NCBI GenBank assembly: GCA_963921195.1
Contig: OY992537.1
Span: 80,210,535-80,274,534 of the forward strand
Direction: 5' to 3'
From: Pegoplata infirma
Lineage: Eukaryota; Arthropoda; Insecta; Diptera; Anthomyiidae
DNA: 64,000 bases
In this document: positions 35,193 through 46,975 of the stretch, in pieces
Layout of the letters: each line of letters opens with the position of its first letter
Numbering within the stretch: position 1 is the stretch's first letter
Notes under the pieces: model-generated
Told to the model about the DNA's origin: nothing
What the model saw: the letters and a program-made list of their open reading frames with translations, nothing else
Database searches by the model: none
Made by a program: the position numbers and the translations under genes

Positions 35193-35224
35193 AACTTACA
35201 TAATTTTCTGAGTTTAAATGACAC

Positions 35225-35390
35225 CATACGAAGTTTTTCACATCAGGGTAATTTTGAAACTATAGGACGTGTGTAAAAATTATGACATGATGTTCCGCCG
35301 TCGATATGCTTAAAGAGAACTCGCAATGGTACTTCGATAAAAAGCTAAAGGCAACCTGCCCATTGCATGCATTTTCCTATTAATTCTTTT
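35225..35390 (-). pseudogene. Decayed transposase-like ORF, upstream part
   Basis: One minus-strand frame reads MQWAGCL, a stop, then EVPLRVLFKHIDG, and continues for about 20 residues. I recall a similar PLRHLF..HIDG block lying upstream of the ARWLTTA block in the same transposon-borne protein. Its position just outside the 4.5 kb insertion, on the same strand as 30400-30715, supports one original gene cut in two. The assignment rests on short motifs. Confidence 0.4.
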
Positions 35391-36570
35391 AGTTTTTGAA
35401 GAATTCCACCACTATGGAAAATATATCTTTTAAAATATTTTCTTTACTCCCCTAGATTTGTTTACCATATAAACACTTTTTTATGAACTCTAGCCAAACA
35501 AAAGTAAAAGATATAAATGTATTTAAAAAAATCTAACTTGAAATATCTCCCATATACTTACTTATCTAGAATATATTTTCAGTTGTAAATAGGTGTAATT
35601 TTCTATAAATCTACCAAATTTTTCACCCGATTAAACCCTTAGACGTTTGTTTATTTTTAGAATTATAGCTTGCCCTTGGCAAGCTATTCATATGTCTCGG
35701 TAACTAATGAACCGATTTTGACAAATTTGGCCTTTGAGTTAAGTCTCGGCGAGAACTATAAAATTTTCAATGTTCCATATAACCAAAAATGGCTTTACAA
35801 GGTTTAAAAGCCCAAACTTCCATTTTTCTTCGATCCCGACGGGGGTCCTTGACCCTTAAGGGGGGTTAATAATTGCAATTTAAGGCATAAATGGTTTATG
35901 ACGTTTTAAATAACACATCTTTACACAAACAAAATGACACTTTTTCGGACCTCAATAATTGTCAATTTGGGCCGAAATTCACATCTCTTTTGGATATCGG
36001 GGGTATTCCCTGGTTTTCTGAAAGAGATTAAAATTGTATATTGATGCCCAAAAGGGAGTTAACGTTTAAAATTAAATATCTGTACCCAAAAATTATGCCA
36101 TTTTTTCGAACCACAAAAATTGTCAATTAGGGTATTTTTAGCCGAAATTTACATCCTCTTTGGGATATCGGGGGTATCCCCTGGACCTCCGGGAGGGGTT
36201 AAAATTGCATTTTGATGCCTAAAAGGGAGTTAACGTTTAAAATAACATATCTTTACCCAAAATAAATAACCGCTTCTTTGAACCTCAAAAATTGCCATTT
36301 TGGGATTTTTAGCCAAAATTTCGAAACTTTGAGCCCATTCTGAGAGCAGAAGATATCGATCGATTTCCAAAAAAAAATCACATCTGTAGTACCCATCTGG
36401 GTAGACAACTTTTGCCGGGTATAGCGTTTCGGTCCGACAAAAAAGTGGCAAAACGACCCACCCTAGTATATAACTATGCTCCGTCAAAAGATGTGAGAGA
36501 GAAAGAGAGGGATGTTGTATATTTATAAGTAAGCAAGTGATAAAACCGTATCATCAATATTATGAATCAT

Positions 36571-37069
36571 TTTCGTTGAATGTAGGCTAGTTAAGTTCGG
36601 AGATGAGCAAAGGCTAGTTAAGTTAGGAGATGAGCAAAATCGGACAAGGAGGAAAAAAGAAAAAATACCATGATAAAAAATGTCCACCTTAAAGAACAAG
36701 ACCAACCCCTTTGAAATTAAACTTTTTAACAGCTTTTTTTATTTTTTCTATTCAGTTGCAACATTTTTGTGTCAAAAGATGTTCAAAGCTCTGCATTTGG
36801 ACACAGGGGATTAAAAAATTACGTTTTTTTACACGCTTTCTTTTGTGGGCGTGGATATTAAAAGTATATTTAAATAATGATGAGATTTTACTATTTAAGA
36901 TCATAAAATATTATAAGTGAATTTGTAAACACTTACTGCAAGGGAAAAGGTGACCCCTACTGAAACCACCCTTCCCCCTCCAAAAAAAAAACCCAGCAAT
37001 TTTTTTTTTTTAATTTTTGTACATGTTGGAGGGTATAAAAATTCCAAATTTAATACTCTCAGTTGTTTT
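36571..37069 (+). mobile_element. HINE family I fragment with a 27-bp duplication
   Basis: GGCTAGTTAAGTTCGGAGATGAGCAAA occurs twice in a row near 36584-36637. Family I middle sequence (ATCGGACAAGGAGGAAAAAAG) follows, and the element ends TTGGAGGGTATAAAAATTCCAAATTTAATACTCTCAGTTGTTTTA. The 3' hairpin is deleted and the 5' third is missing. Confidence 0.65.
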
Positions 37070-37094
37070 ATTTGTACTCAAAATATTTTGGGAA

Positions 37095-37228
37095 CCCTAG
37101 TAAAAATGTTTAGATATATTCTTATATATCACATATAATTCGAGATTTGAATGATCAGTACTGATCCAAGTAAGATCAGTTTTGATCCGACATTTGAAAG
37201 ATCAGTATCCTTCACATTTTTACTTGGG
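37095..37228. mobile_element. CCC-group MITE, 134 bp, AA target duplication
   Basis: The ends are CCCTAGTAAAAATGT and ACATTTTTACTTGGG. AA is on both sides (37093-37094 and 37229-37230). It shares GATCAGTACTGATCC with the copy at 34936 and is the shortest copy in the window. Confidence 0.8.
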
Positions 37229-37230
37229 AA

Positions 37231-38662
37231 TCTAATTTTTTTACTTGTTTTTTTTTCTTTTACTTTATTACCATAGTATCCTATTAATATTACAAATTCT
37301 TCCCTTTAGGCTTTTTTGCTACAAAAAAAAAAACATGTTTATTTGGTTTCTCACCTACTCCTACTTCTGTTGTATTCCCACCCGCATTCATCCTTTCCAA
37401 TAAGTCTTTAACATATGTATGTTTATATTTATGCATTTGTTTATTTTCAATATTTCTTCCATGTTCGCTGCCCCAACCTCAACTTTAGTAGTTTTATCAT
37501 TTCTAGCATTAGCAGGCAAAAATCTTTCCAATTCGTTACACTTGGTTTCAAAAGCCACTGAAACATTACCATGTTTTGCACGCCTTTACGCCACAGGCCA
37601 TAAACATAATAAGTCACACCAGAGAGAGTCCTCAGACAGTAAAAATCTATGTTCATAGAAGTACAAAAAACAAAAAATAAAATAAAGTAACCACCTCCAT
37701 ACTTTTGGTTTTTGCTATGTTTAAAATATTTGTATTTTCTGGTGTCAGTTTTTATTTTTATATGCATGATTGTTTTTGCTTTGCTTTAAGTAAATCCCCA
37801 GTGAAAATTCAAAACGTTTTTAGCATAGTCATTTTGAGCACTCATAAAAATAAATAAGTAGAATTTGCAAAATTTTGCATACTCAGCAACAAGAAGAAAC
37901 GATTTAAGATTCCATATGATTCCCACAATCTATACCAACTTATTTCTTTGAGTGTATTCAATAGAATTAGCCTTAAATTCGTTCGTTGTATATTAAAGAG
38001 TCATATACTTAAAACATTGTATTTTTACAAACCACAGAAATAATTTCTAAGAATAATAAAATTTATTTTCTTTTTAAGATTTCTTTCACGCATTTACTAC
38101 AAATTAAATTAATTAGTTGCATGGATTTCACGAAGAGATAATGAAATTATTTTTGTTCATTTGAAGATTTACATAAATTATGAAATTTTATGGTTTTGAA
38201 TTTGTAATTGGCATATAATGTGGTTGACGCTAAAAGATTTGCCAAAAACTTTATGACAGTGACATCTGCACTTTTAAGGGGAAGTTTAGTTTGCTTTAAT
38301 TTGCCAATTTTTTTAAAGAATTTTTTGCAATTTTAAAATGAACATGGCGATGAAAATAGACAAAATTATCTAAATGCATTGAATGATACTAACTTTATAA
38401 GTATCTCCAGAGCGTTAGCTTATGGGCCAAGAAAGCTTTTTTAGAGGTCATAGTAAAAGCTTTCAACAGCAGATCTTCGGAGCGTACTAAGGGTGCCCCG
38501 ACTGCAGACAAAAACATTAATTTGTAAAACTATCAGGGATGGAACTAAAATATGCACCAAAATTCATGAAATATGCAATAAAAACTACAAAATTATGCAC
38601 TACAAATTAAAAAAAAAATCATTTTTACATTTAAAAAAAAAAAAATTATAATATTTTACATT
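37231..38662. other. AT-rich stretch with a slightly GC-richer patch
   Basis: The patch at 37480-37660 has more even base composition, but neither strand gives a protein I recognise. Frames at 37419-37658 (+) and 37447-37767 (-) overlap there and neither is supported. No element ends were recognised. Confidence 0.4.
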
Positions 38663-39266
38663 CCCGGCTAAAAATAAATGTATATGTTCATATATGCTTA
38701 TATAAAGATCTTTATATGATCATTAGGGTGGGTCAAATTTTTTCGACCCAAAGGCTCATCGTGATTCTTATTCTATGGGTCATTCTGAGTAAATTTGCCA
38801 AAGAAACCATAGCTCTAAAATGAATTTCGAATTTTTCAAAATAGGTATTTTTTCTAGAAATATTCGAGAATAGAGGCAAAAAAATGCTATTTCCTCTAGC
38901 CAAATGAGTATGTGGGGGTTTTTTGGGACGGGGAATCCATTTTTGACATTAATTTTTATTTTTGAGTGCCGCCAGAGGGCGCTTACGTATATTTTTTTGC
39001 GAAAATATACGATATTGTTGTGGAAATAGACGAGTTTTGACTTTGTATTGAATATATTTAAAATACATACTCGAATTATAAATTGATAAATCATATTCCA
39101 TACATTTTGTTCCTTTTTCCAGCTTTTCTAAAAAAAAATCGATAGATTTCCAGCTAATACCTAAACCACATTTTTAACAGCTTTTGAAGGAAGAAAACCT
39201 CAAAATCTAGCTGGAAAATCTTATATTAATATTTATAAATTAATTAATTAATATTTAATTTTAAAC

Positions 39267-39485
39267 ATGGATCCATTGCCGTCAACATCACAAGCCGCAC
39301 CAACATCAATAAGTACCGAAAGTAGTTAAAAACATATGCCTTCTCACGATGTTCCTGCTTTTGGTATGTCTTCTGATTTGACTGGTCTCAATCTGCCAAC
39401 TAAATAGAATATTTTAAGATGCTATGTTTTCATATAAAACATTTACTCCTCAAGTGACAGACAAATTCCTCGTTTTGTTTCTTAA
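39267..39485 (+). pseudogene. Decayed ORF inside the hAT-like element
   Basis: The frame starts ATGGATCCATTGCCG (MDPLPSTSQAAPTSISTESS), meets a TAA, continues in the same frame as MPSHDVPAFGMSSDLTG then LNLPTK, a stop, NILRCYVFI, a stop, and NIYSSSDRQIPRFVS. Three in-frame stops interrupt an otherwise protein-like frame of 73 codons. It lies between the element arm and the HINE, where the start of a transposon gene would be. I do not recognise the family; it could be the N-terminus of the element's own transposase or a captured gene. Confidence 0.4.
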
Positions 39486-39504
39486 TTACTGAATTCAATT
39501 GATT

Positions 39505-40271
39505 TTTTTACCCTTTGTAACTACTCAAAATATTCGTCCTAGACCTACCTTCAAGTATACCGATCGACTCAGAATTACTTTTTGAGTCGATTTAGCGATG
39601 TCCGTCCGTCTGTCCATCTATCGGTTTAAGCACGATACAGGTCGAAATTTTCAATCAGTTGACTTGAAATTTAGAACTTTAGCATCTTTTGGCCCAAGGA
39701 CGAAATTGGAGAAGATCGGTCCATGTTAAGATCTAGCCCCATACAAACGCCCCCTTTGGATTCGGATTAAATGACTCTAATAACCGTATTATAATAGAAA
39801 TCGCTTTGAAATTTAGCAGGTAATCAAATTTTGTATGCTCGAATCCCCATTCCAAATTTCAAAGGAATCGGGTCAGTTGTTCTGGTAGTCACCATACAAA
39901 CCACCATCCCGATATTCACATAATTCCCTCAAAACTCATAAAAATGGAAATATTTGATAACAAAATTTATTTTTAGTTGTTAAACGTGTACTTTAGTAAC
40001 CTAATCAAATCGGAATATTATTGGACCATTTTTGGACTTAGTACCCCATATAAAAATTTTGACCGATATTCAGTTAAATCGGTTTATTGACAACAAAATT
40101 TACTAATTCCACTAAAATTTTATCTGTGTGTGTTCTCTTTACTTAATAAAGATCTAACAAAGGACAGATCCAATCGGTCCATGTTTTGACTTGGGACCTA
40201 TTTTCCGGAATACACTGGTGTAGGGTATCATATGGTCGGTCTTGACCGACTATAACTTTCTTACTTGTTTT
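39505..40271 (+). mobile_element. HINE family III, 5' hairpin deleted
   Basis: AATATTCGTCCTAGACC, AAGTATACCGATCGACTCAG and GATTTAGCGATGTCCGTCCGTCTG are followed by the family III 3' end GTAGGGTATCATATGGTCGGTCTTGACCGACTATAACTTTCTTACTTGTTTTTA. The TATACCCTACACC..GTGTAGGGTATA hairpin at the 5' end is missing. Confidence 0.8.
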
Positions 40272-41092
40272 TATTAATTACATTTTATATGCTTTTATTA
40301 TCTCTTATGTCGAATTTTTGAAGAAAAAATAAAGTAAAATATGCTTTGTTTATTCTTTGTCTTAAATTCGATATAGGTCGTGAATAAATAACCCCTCCCC
40401 CCCATAATTTTTAACGCTGAACACTTTGGCTTTTTAAAATTTGGGGTTGTCTCATGAGAAAGTCAAATATTCGTCAATTTCCACGAAAAATTTCGTAAAT
40501 TTACCCCAAAAAAACGATAAAATTAAAAAATGTACGAAAGCGCCCTCTGGTGGTATTCAAAAATTAAAATAGATGTCAAAAATGGATTCCTCGATCCAAA
40601 AAAACCCCCACACACATTTGGCTAGAGGAAAAAGCATTTTTTTACCTCTAATCTTGAGTATTTGGGGAAAAAACCTATTTTGAAAAATCCGGGGGCTCGA
40701 AAATCATTTTAGAGCTATGGTTTCTTTGGCAAAGTATCTTCAAATGACCCGTAGAACAAGAATCTGGATGAGCCCCTTTACATTTTTTCGGCCCCCTACA
40801 ATTTGACCCACCCTAATGATCATATATGACTTATATGGAAACATATATGTGATCATATATGCAAGAAACGATCCCATATATGTGGTCGTATTTAAAATAT
40901 GTGCCATATATGATATCATATATGGAACCATATATGCTATCATAAAATGTTAAATTTGAACCAGAATTACAAAATAAAAGTTTTTTAGGTTAAAATTATA
41001 TTATTACTTTACCATCGATTGACATACCTTAATATATATCAATAATTTAACAAATATTGCAAAATATTCTGAATAAAAAAATTTTAGAAAAG

Positions 41093-42550
41093 GTAAGTTT
41101 TCATTAATATGTATTTAGAATTTTAAAATCATATGTATTAATTTTTTCCAGTTCATCGTCATACCAAGTAAAAGCAGCTTCGTTAATCTCGTACAACTAT
41201 GTGGAGAGGGCATATGCACCACCAATATGTTTTCACTACGATTGCAATACTGCAAACTATTTTGAAATCTCTTAATGTTGCCATAGCAAATTGGAAATGA
41301 AAAGACCGTATAGGCAGTTTTGAGGCCGAGTTACGTTAAGCTTGCTCAACTTGGAGAAGAGGACATTTGCACCACCAGAACTGTTATCACTACACTATAA
41401 ATTATTTTGAAGTCCCTTACTGTCGCAATAGAAAATTGGAAATGGAAAGAAGGTATAAGAAGTTTAGAGGCCGAGTTACTAGTTGAAGAAAATTTAACCA
41501 TGCGGAGCTACGTTAAGCTCGCTCAACTTGGAGGAGAGCGCATATACACCACCCTAACGCTATCACTACGGTTCCAACACTACAAACTATTTTGAAAACG
41601 CTTACTTTCGCCATAGCAAATCGAAATGAAAAGAAGGTTTGATCAGTTTTAATGTTGAGTAACGATTTGGGAAGGACAACGTTTTTACTTGCAATTACAA
41701 GAAATCTGTCAAAAAGCGAAATCGACAACCTGGCACATTGTCGCCATGATGTAAATTTACATGAAAAAAAAATGTTGGAAAAGGTAAGCTTTCATTAATA
41801 TATATTTGAATTTTAAAATCATGTTTTAATTTTTTCCAGTTCATCGTTATAACAAGTTTAAGCGTGGACATTTTATTCCAAAACAAGAACATATTCAAAA
41901 TGAGTAAATGTAAATACGTCGCAAATACAATATTATTTAGTATTTTAATGTTGAAGAAAATTAAACTACGCAGCTTCGTTAATCTCGTGCAACTTGGTGG
42001 AGAGGTCATATGCACCACCATAATGTTGTCACTACGATTGCAATACTGCAAACTATTTTAAAAACCATTAATGTCGCCATAGCAAATTGGAAATGGAAAG
42101 ATCGTAAGCAGTTTTAAGGCCGAGTTAAGTTAAGCTCACTCAACTTGGAGAAGAGGACATATGCACCACCAGAAATGTTATCAATACGATTCCAACACTA
42201 TAAATTATTTTGAAATACCATACTGTCGCAATAGCAAATTGGAAATGGAAAGAACGTATAAGTTTGGAGGCCGAGTTACTATTTAAAGAAAATTCAACCA
42301 TGAGGAGCTACGTTAAGCTCGCTCAAGATGGAGGAGAGGGCATATGCACCACCATAACGTTATCACTACGGTTCCAACACTACGAAATATTTTAAAATCG
42401 CTTACTGTCGCCATAGAAAATTGAAATGAAAAAAACGTATCATCAGTTTTAAGGTTGAGTAACGATTTCGAAAAGACAACGTTTTTACTTACAATCACAC
42501 GAAAGCTGTCAATTAGCGAAAGTGACAACCTGGCACATTGTCGCCATGAT
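41093..42550 (+). repeat. Two tandem 0.7 kb units with intron-like ends and internal 190-bp sub-repeats
   Basis: Unit 1 begins at 41093 and unit 2 at 41784 (offset 691). Each unit starts AAGGTAAG, runs about 60 bases of AT-rich sequence and reaches ATTTTTTCCAG|TTCATCG, a textbook short fly intron. Each continues with three sub-repeats of about 190 bp built on GAGGCCGAGTTACG, AAGCTCGCTCAACTTGG, GCATATGCACCACC, ATCACTACG and CATAGCAAATTGGAAATGG. Each ends GACAACCTGGCACATTGTCGCCATGATGTAA. GC content is higher than around it. Short similar peptides (SYVKLAQLGGE) recur on the plus strand, but stops separate them. I recognise no protein. Confidence 0.7.
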
Positions 42551-43863
42551 GTAAGTAAAAATAGTTTCTTATCCCTATCCTTCAAACATCGTTACACACA
42601 TAACCCAAAAAGATAAAATACGTACTACTAATATATTGCTTTTAATCGAAGTCTTAAGTAATTATGTACCTACTAAAAATTTTGAGTAAAAAACATGCAT
42701 TTAGTAGTAGCAAGTTCTTTTTTTCTGGAATAAAAAAAGGAATATGGAGTAATTTTAATATTTTATCAGATGGAGTTCTGAAAGACAATATACCTTTCCG
42801 TAAAAAGCATTCATGGTCTTAAGCAACCCATGGTCCTTACAAAATACACTCCATTAACATGTATGTATTTGTCTAGCAGTATAAAGCCAATCTTTAAAGG
42901 ATATTCGTGTTATCATTAGCCCATTAGCACCAAATGCTGTTGTTGGTAATAATTCAATACAATAAAAATTCTAGAAATATCTTGTATGCATACTAATATT
43001 ATTTTCTATCAATTTTTTTAGATTTTGAGTTTTTTAACAAAAACGCTAACTCCGAAGATAATCGAAATTAACACTAAAACAAGAAAACACAAAGGAAATC
43101 ATCGTTCCTGTAACAAGCCCTTTGTTCGCATCTTTCGTAATTGATATCAATTGAAAAACTTGATATATTAGATCTTTTATGTTCAATTTATTTTTTTGAA
43201 TATCAAAATGTATTCTCGTATCTATAAGTTTAATTATATATTTTTATATGGTCACCAAAAATGCAAACGATAGTAACTAAAAAATCAAAATCATCAAACT
43301 AAAGGTGTTCATTCAAATATATCAAAAACACCAGTAATGAATAAAACAATATTTTTTATTTTTAATTATACTTGCGTACATCGTTTGCAATTCTGGTGAA
43401 TGTATACATAATAACCTATTACATATAGTTTAAGATGAAAAAATAAATAAAAAATATAAAAAAGAATGTAAAACAAATTAAAAACATCATATATTATTCA
43501 ATATATGATCCAATATATGATTCAATATATGATCTAATATATGATCACATATATTGCATCATATATGATCGTGTCTTATATAAGCGCCAATTTTGGAATA
43601 TGTTCATATATGAGACCATATTTGATACTATATATGATACTGTATATGGTCTCATATATGATATCATATATGATGATATACAACATTTTTAGCCGGATTG
43701 CTACTTATAAACAAAAAAAAAAAAATCATTTCAGTCAGACAAACATTTGACCTTGAAACAAAATTGTGAGGCCTGCCCAGCAGGAAAATTAGTAATATTT
43801 CTAAAGAATTAATAAAAAAACAAGTAGAAAAGTTAAATTCGACTTGGCCGAATCTATGAATAC

Positions 43864-46005
43864 TAGGGCGGGTCGATTTGTATGGATCGAAAAAAACTGT
43901 AAAATCGTATAGCAAAAAAAAATGTACAAGAAATTCTAAGAAACTTTTCCAAAGAAACCATTGGTCTAAAATCAAACCCTATACCGCGCCTAACGACATG
44001 AAAATCCGTCCGTCCGTCTGTATTTCTGTCTGTGTGAAACACGCTATCTTTCAAATGTTAGCGGAAGAATGAAAATATATACGGCATGCTGCTGAAGCGT
44101 GGCGTATATATTTGTTATACTTCCGGTCAGATTAATACTAAATTTCAGCGAAATCTGTCCAGTGGTTCATAAGTTATTAGCAAAATGGGGAATTTCAGAT
44201 GGGTTTTAACCCGAACTCCCATGTGGAAAAAAAACGCTATACACGCTTTGAAAAGGAATGGTAAGCCAACAAAATATTTTAGAAACTATTTTTGTCACTC
44301 AAAAAAAGTAAAAAAAAAAAAAAAATTCAAAAAAATTTACACCCAAAAATTTTTTTTTTACAAAAATTAAAATGTTTACTCAAAATAAATCAAATACTGT
44401 TGTAAAAAAATATTCAGTTATCAAAAATTTTTATCGAACACCGCTTTTTTCCTCTCCGATATGCAACTCTTTATTTTCATCCCACAAAAGTGTCTACGTG
44501 TTTTTTTTTTTGACGAAATATCATTATGATCCTCAATTACATACTTACCCAGGCAGAAACTGCCAACCGTTCCAAAGAAAAAGTCTCGACAAAGCACTTT
44601 ATTTTTTGTGTAGAAGGTAGTATGAATTCGAAAAAGTGCTTTCCAAGCGCTTTGCCAATGTTTTTCTATTTAAATCCGTTCAAAGTATAAATTTTTTATT
44701 AAAATTTATTACCTTATTATTATACTTTTTTTCGGGACTTTTCCAAATTTTTTCCTAAAAGCATTTTTAATAAATTTTTTATATTCCAAAGCGCAAAAAA
44801 AACTGCAAACAAATTTTTTCCGGGACTTAGAAAATTGTTAGAAGTTTGTTCAGAATTTTTTTATTCTAATAAATGAGTCAATAAATTTTTTATCCTAATT
44901 TAATAAATTTCTTTATTCAAGTACACACCAAAAAAAGTTGTGTCTTATGGACTTATGTATATAATTTATATACGTCCTTTTTTTTTTGTTCTAAAAGTGC
45001 TATAATAGTACCATATTTTTTGTTTTTAAAGCGCTTCAAAGTGCTTTAAAATAACAACGGCATACCGTTTACCGTGGTTATCATTTTGGACGCTGGGAGA
45101 GTACTTAACTGTGATGCTTTGCCAGCACACAAGCGACCATAAAAGGTACTTTGCCAGCACTCTCCCGTTCGTATTTTTCTGCCTGGGTATATTTACTAAA
45201 AAAAAAAATAATTAACATACAAAGGCTTTGGAGATAATCGACCCCACAACCCCTGCACTTACTTTCAGTGTATCACGCTACATGTTAATATACTGCAGCC
45301 CAATATAAAATAAACAATGCAGTAAAATTACCATGGGTTAACGATAAAAGCAGCGATTTATCGTTAAAATTTCTTATTATAATTTTTCGTCTGCGGTGTT
45401 TTTATTACAAATAAATCTAATTATTTATTTCTCCATTTCAGGGATTATGTCTAATATACTTGCCGATCCCAAAAATCGAATTATATCCAGCGGAAATTGG
45501 TAAAACATTGCCGCTAGATAAGTTCTTGCAGCATATCGGTATATAAAACAATGTTTTCTTTACATCTGATGTTTAGGGTATGTTCAGTGTAGGGTATGTT
45601 CAGCAACTTTGTAGAAAATATTATGGCAAACATTTTTGTGAAACATATTAACCCTCTAACTCCCTATCATAACGGTATTTTTTGGCTCTATTCTAACAAA
45701 TCGCAAAAAACACCCCGAAAGAGGGGGATGGTGGGGATGAAATGTTCTACAAAAATGTTGCCAATAAAATTTTACTATATACCTCGGAGCACACCAAAGC
45801 CCAAAAATTAACACAAACACCAAAAAAGAGTCAAGTTCTATGTTTTGCTTATGAAAAAAAGGACGGACATACAAATCTTCATGTTGTTAGGCGCGGTATA
45901 GGGTTTAATTTTAGAAACATGGTTTCTTTGGGAAATGTTCTTAGAATTTCTTGTAGATTATGTTTTTGCTATACGATTTTTGACAAAAAAAGTCGACCCG
46001 CCCTA
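43864..46005. mobile_element. 2.14 kb hAT-like element with about 150-bp inverted ends
   Basis: ATGAATAC flanks both sides exactly (43856-43863 and 46006-46013). The ends TAGGGCGGGTCGA and TCGACCCGCCCTA are inverse copies. Pairing continues through ATCGTATAGCAAAAA, GTACAAGAAATTCTAAGAA and CCCTATACCGCGCCTAAC. The interior has GTCCGTCCGTCTGT and a nested CCC-group element. An isolated segment at 45437-45515 with a TTTCAG acceptor in front has no recognisable product. Confidence 0.85.
44548..45187. mobile_element. CCC-group-like element, 640 bp, nested in the hAT-like element
   Basis: The ends CCCAGGCAGAAA and TTTCTGCCTGGG are exact 12-bp inverse copies. TA lies on both sides. A longer imperfect match (CATACTTA versus TATATTTA) would also allow an 8-bp duplication, so membership of the 2-bp group is not certain. 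AAAGTGCTTT and AGCGCTT words recur inside. Confidence 0.6.
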
Positions 46006-46975
46006 ATGAATACCTTCCACTATGCATTTTTTATTTTAAGTGAAAGTAAATTTTCTAACGTGAAAAAAAAAAATGATTAGAAATATTTTATTTTGTATAA
46101 AAAAACTTTTTTTAAGTAATTTAAAAAAAAAAAAAATAATTTACCAAGTTTTTTTTTTTGAGTGTAAAATTTTTTTCGAATTGCGAATGAGTATTATTAA
46201 TTGCATAAATATTACTAATTCGCAACATTAAAACAAGAAAATACAAGCAAATTACAAAATTGTTATGAAATTTAAAGTTCAAATGCGATTTTCTCAAAAA
46301 AAACGAAGAATGTGTTTCTGAATTTTTTTGTGTGGATGGACAAACATCTAAACTTTTAAAAAAAAATTTTAAAAAGAAGAAAAAAAGTGGCATGTTTTTT
46401 AATAAATTGACATTTTTAAAAAATGGAAAATTTCAGAACGGGTTCTGAAAATTTTCCAAAAAAAAAAAAAAATAGTCGATAGCCCATACAAAACTATATA
46501 AGAATGTAAATTTTTGAGATTGTGGTGCATTCCGTTTTAATGTGATAAATATTTAATCAATGCAACTCGCCACAAATTTTACCATTTTTCCAATATTTGA
46601 CCACGCCTCCTTAGCCCAGTTTTTGAAAAATTGAAAAACCAAAAACGCAATTTTCTAACAATAAGTTCCATATAGGGCTATCCAAACAACCTATTCAGAA
46701 GTTTACGGTACACGTGTTTTTTTTCGCTGGACATTTGGTGTGAAATGCCTCATATATGTCAAACTTCAGGATCCTCCGTAAAGTATTTTAAAAGTTAGCG
46801 TGTTTTCAACTGACAGACGGATAAACGGAGGGACGGACATCGCTAGATCGTCTTAAAATCGATCGAGGATCATAAATATATATACTTTATGAGGTCCTAG
46901 ACCAATATTTCAAGGTGTTACAAACGGAATGAACATCTTTTATATAGCCTCTATCACTAGAGTGGAGGGTATACA

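Larger units (their letters stand above)
30722..35215. mobile_element. 4.5 kb inverted-repeat element splitting the transposase remnant
   Basis: The left end ACTCAAAAAATTATGTTAGT is matched by ACTTACATAATTTTCTGAGT at the right once the MITE at 34936 is set aside. Inner pairing includes ATATATCGTGAACCTATATTC..GCCAACTC (30940) with GAGTTGGC..GAATATAGTTCGACGATATAT (34755). No clear target duplication was read. It contains a HINE, a 2.1 kb foldback and a MITE. Confidence 0.6.
29778..36465. mobile_element. 6.7 kb hAT-like element with long inverted ends and exact 8-bp duplication
   Basis: The flanks are GTATATAA at 29770-29777 and 36466-36473. The ends TAGGGTGGGTCGTTTTGCC and GGCAAAACGACCCACCCTA are exact inverse copies, and pairing extends for hundreds of bases. 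The arms hold tandem sub-units of about 150 bp (TTTTAAACGTAAACTCCCTTTTAGGC..CCCCCGATATCC), two on the left and three on the right. A decayed ORF lies in the interior, split by the 4.5 kb element at 30722-35215. Confidence 0.85.
38724..40815. mobile_element. 2.09 kb hAT-like element with about 0.3 kb inverted ends
   Basis: ATGATCAT flanks both sides exactly (38716-38723 and 40816-40823). The ends TAGGGTGGGTCAAATTTTTT and CAATTTGACCCACCCTA are inverse copies. Pairing continues through AGAGCTATGGTTTCTTTGGC/GCCAAAGAAACCATAGCTCT and GCCAGAGGGCGCTTACGTA/TACGAAAGCGCCCTCTGG. It contains a decayed ORF and a HINE. Confidence 0.85.
38663..43697. mobile_element. 5.0 kb CCC-group element carrying nested insertion and captured-looking sequence
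   Basis: The left end is CCCGGCTAAAAATAAATG and the right end ATTTTTAGCCGGA, inverse copies except for the terminal base. TT flanks both sides (38661-38662 and 43698-43699). The subterminal zones on both sides are packed with CATATATGATC-like words (38680-38720, 40816-40945, 43490-43680). The interior holds a 2.1 kb hAT-like insertion and a tandemly duplicated segment with splice-like signals at 41093-42550. Without the hAT-like insertion it is about 2.9 kb. Confidence 0.75.
43819..46975 (-). mobile_element. HINE family II interrupted by a hAT-like element
   Basis: The 3' end (AACAAGTAGAAAAGTTAAATTCGACTTGGCCGAATCTATGAATAC) is at 43820-43863. The rest resumes at 46014 and runs to TATAGCCTCTATCACTAGAGTGGAGGGTATACAA. 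GGGACGGACATCGCTAGATCG lies near 46831. Without the insertion it is about 1.0 kb, the longest family II copy here. Confidence 0.8.

Noticed and set aside
37419..37767. Overlapping frames of 79 (+) and 106 (-) codons in a GC-richer patch
   Set aside because: Neither has a recognisable motif, splice context or upstream signal; open frames of this size arise by chance across the window.
45437..45515. Possible captured exon (TTTCAG|GGATTATGTCTAAT ... GGAAATTGGTAA)
   Set aside because: Only one splice-like motif at each side and a 19-codon frame; no recognisable peptide, and chance occurrence is likely in this much AT-rich DNA.
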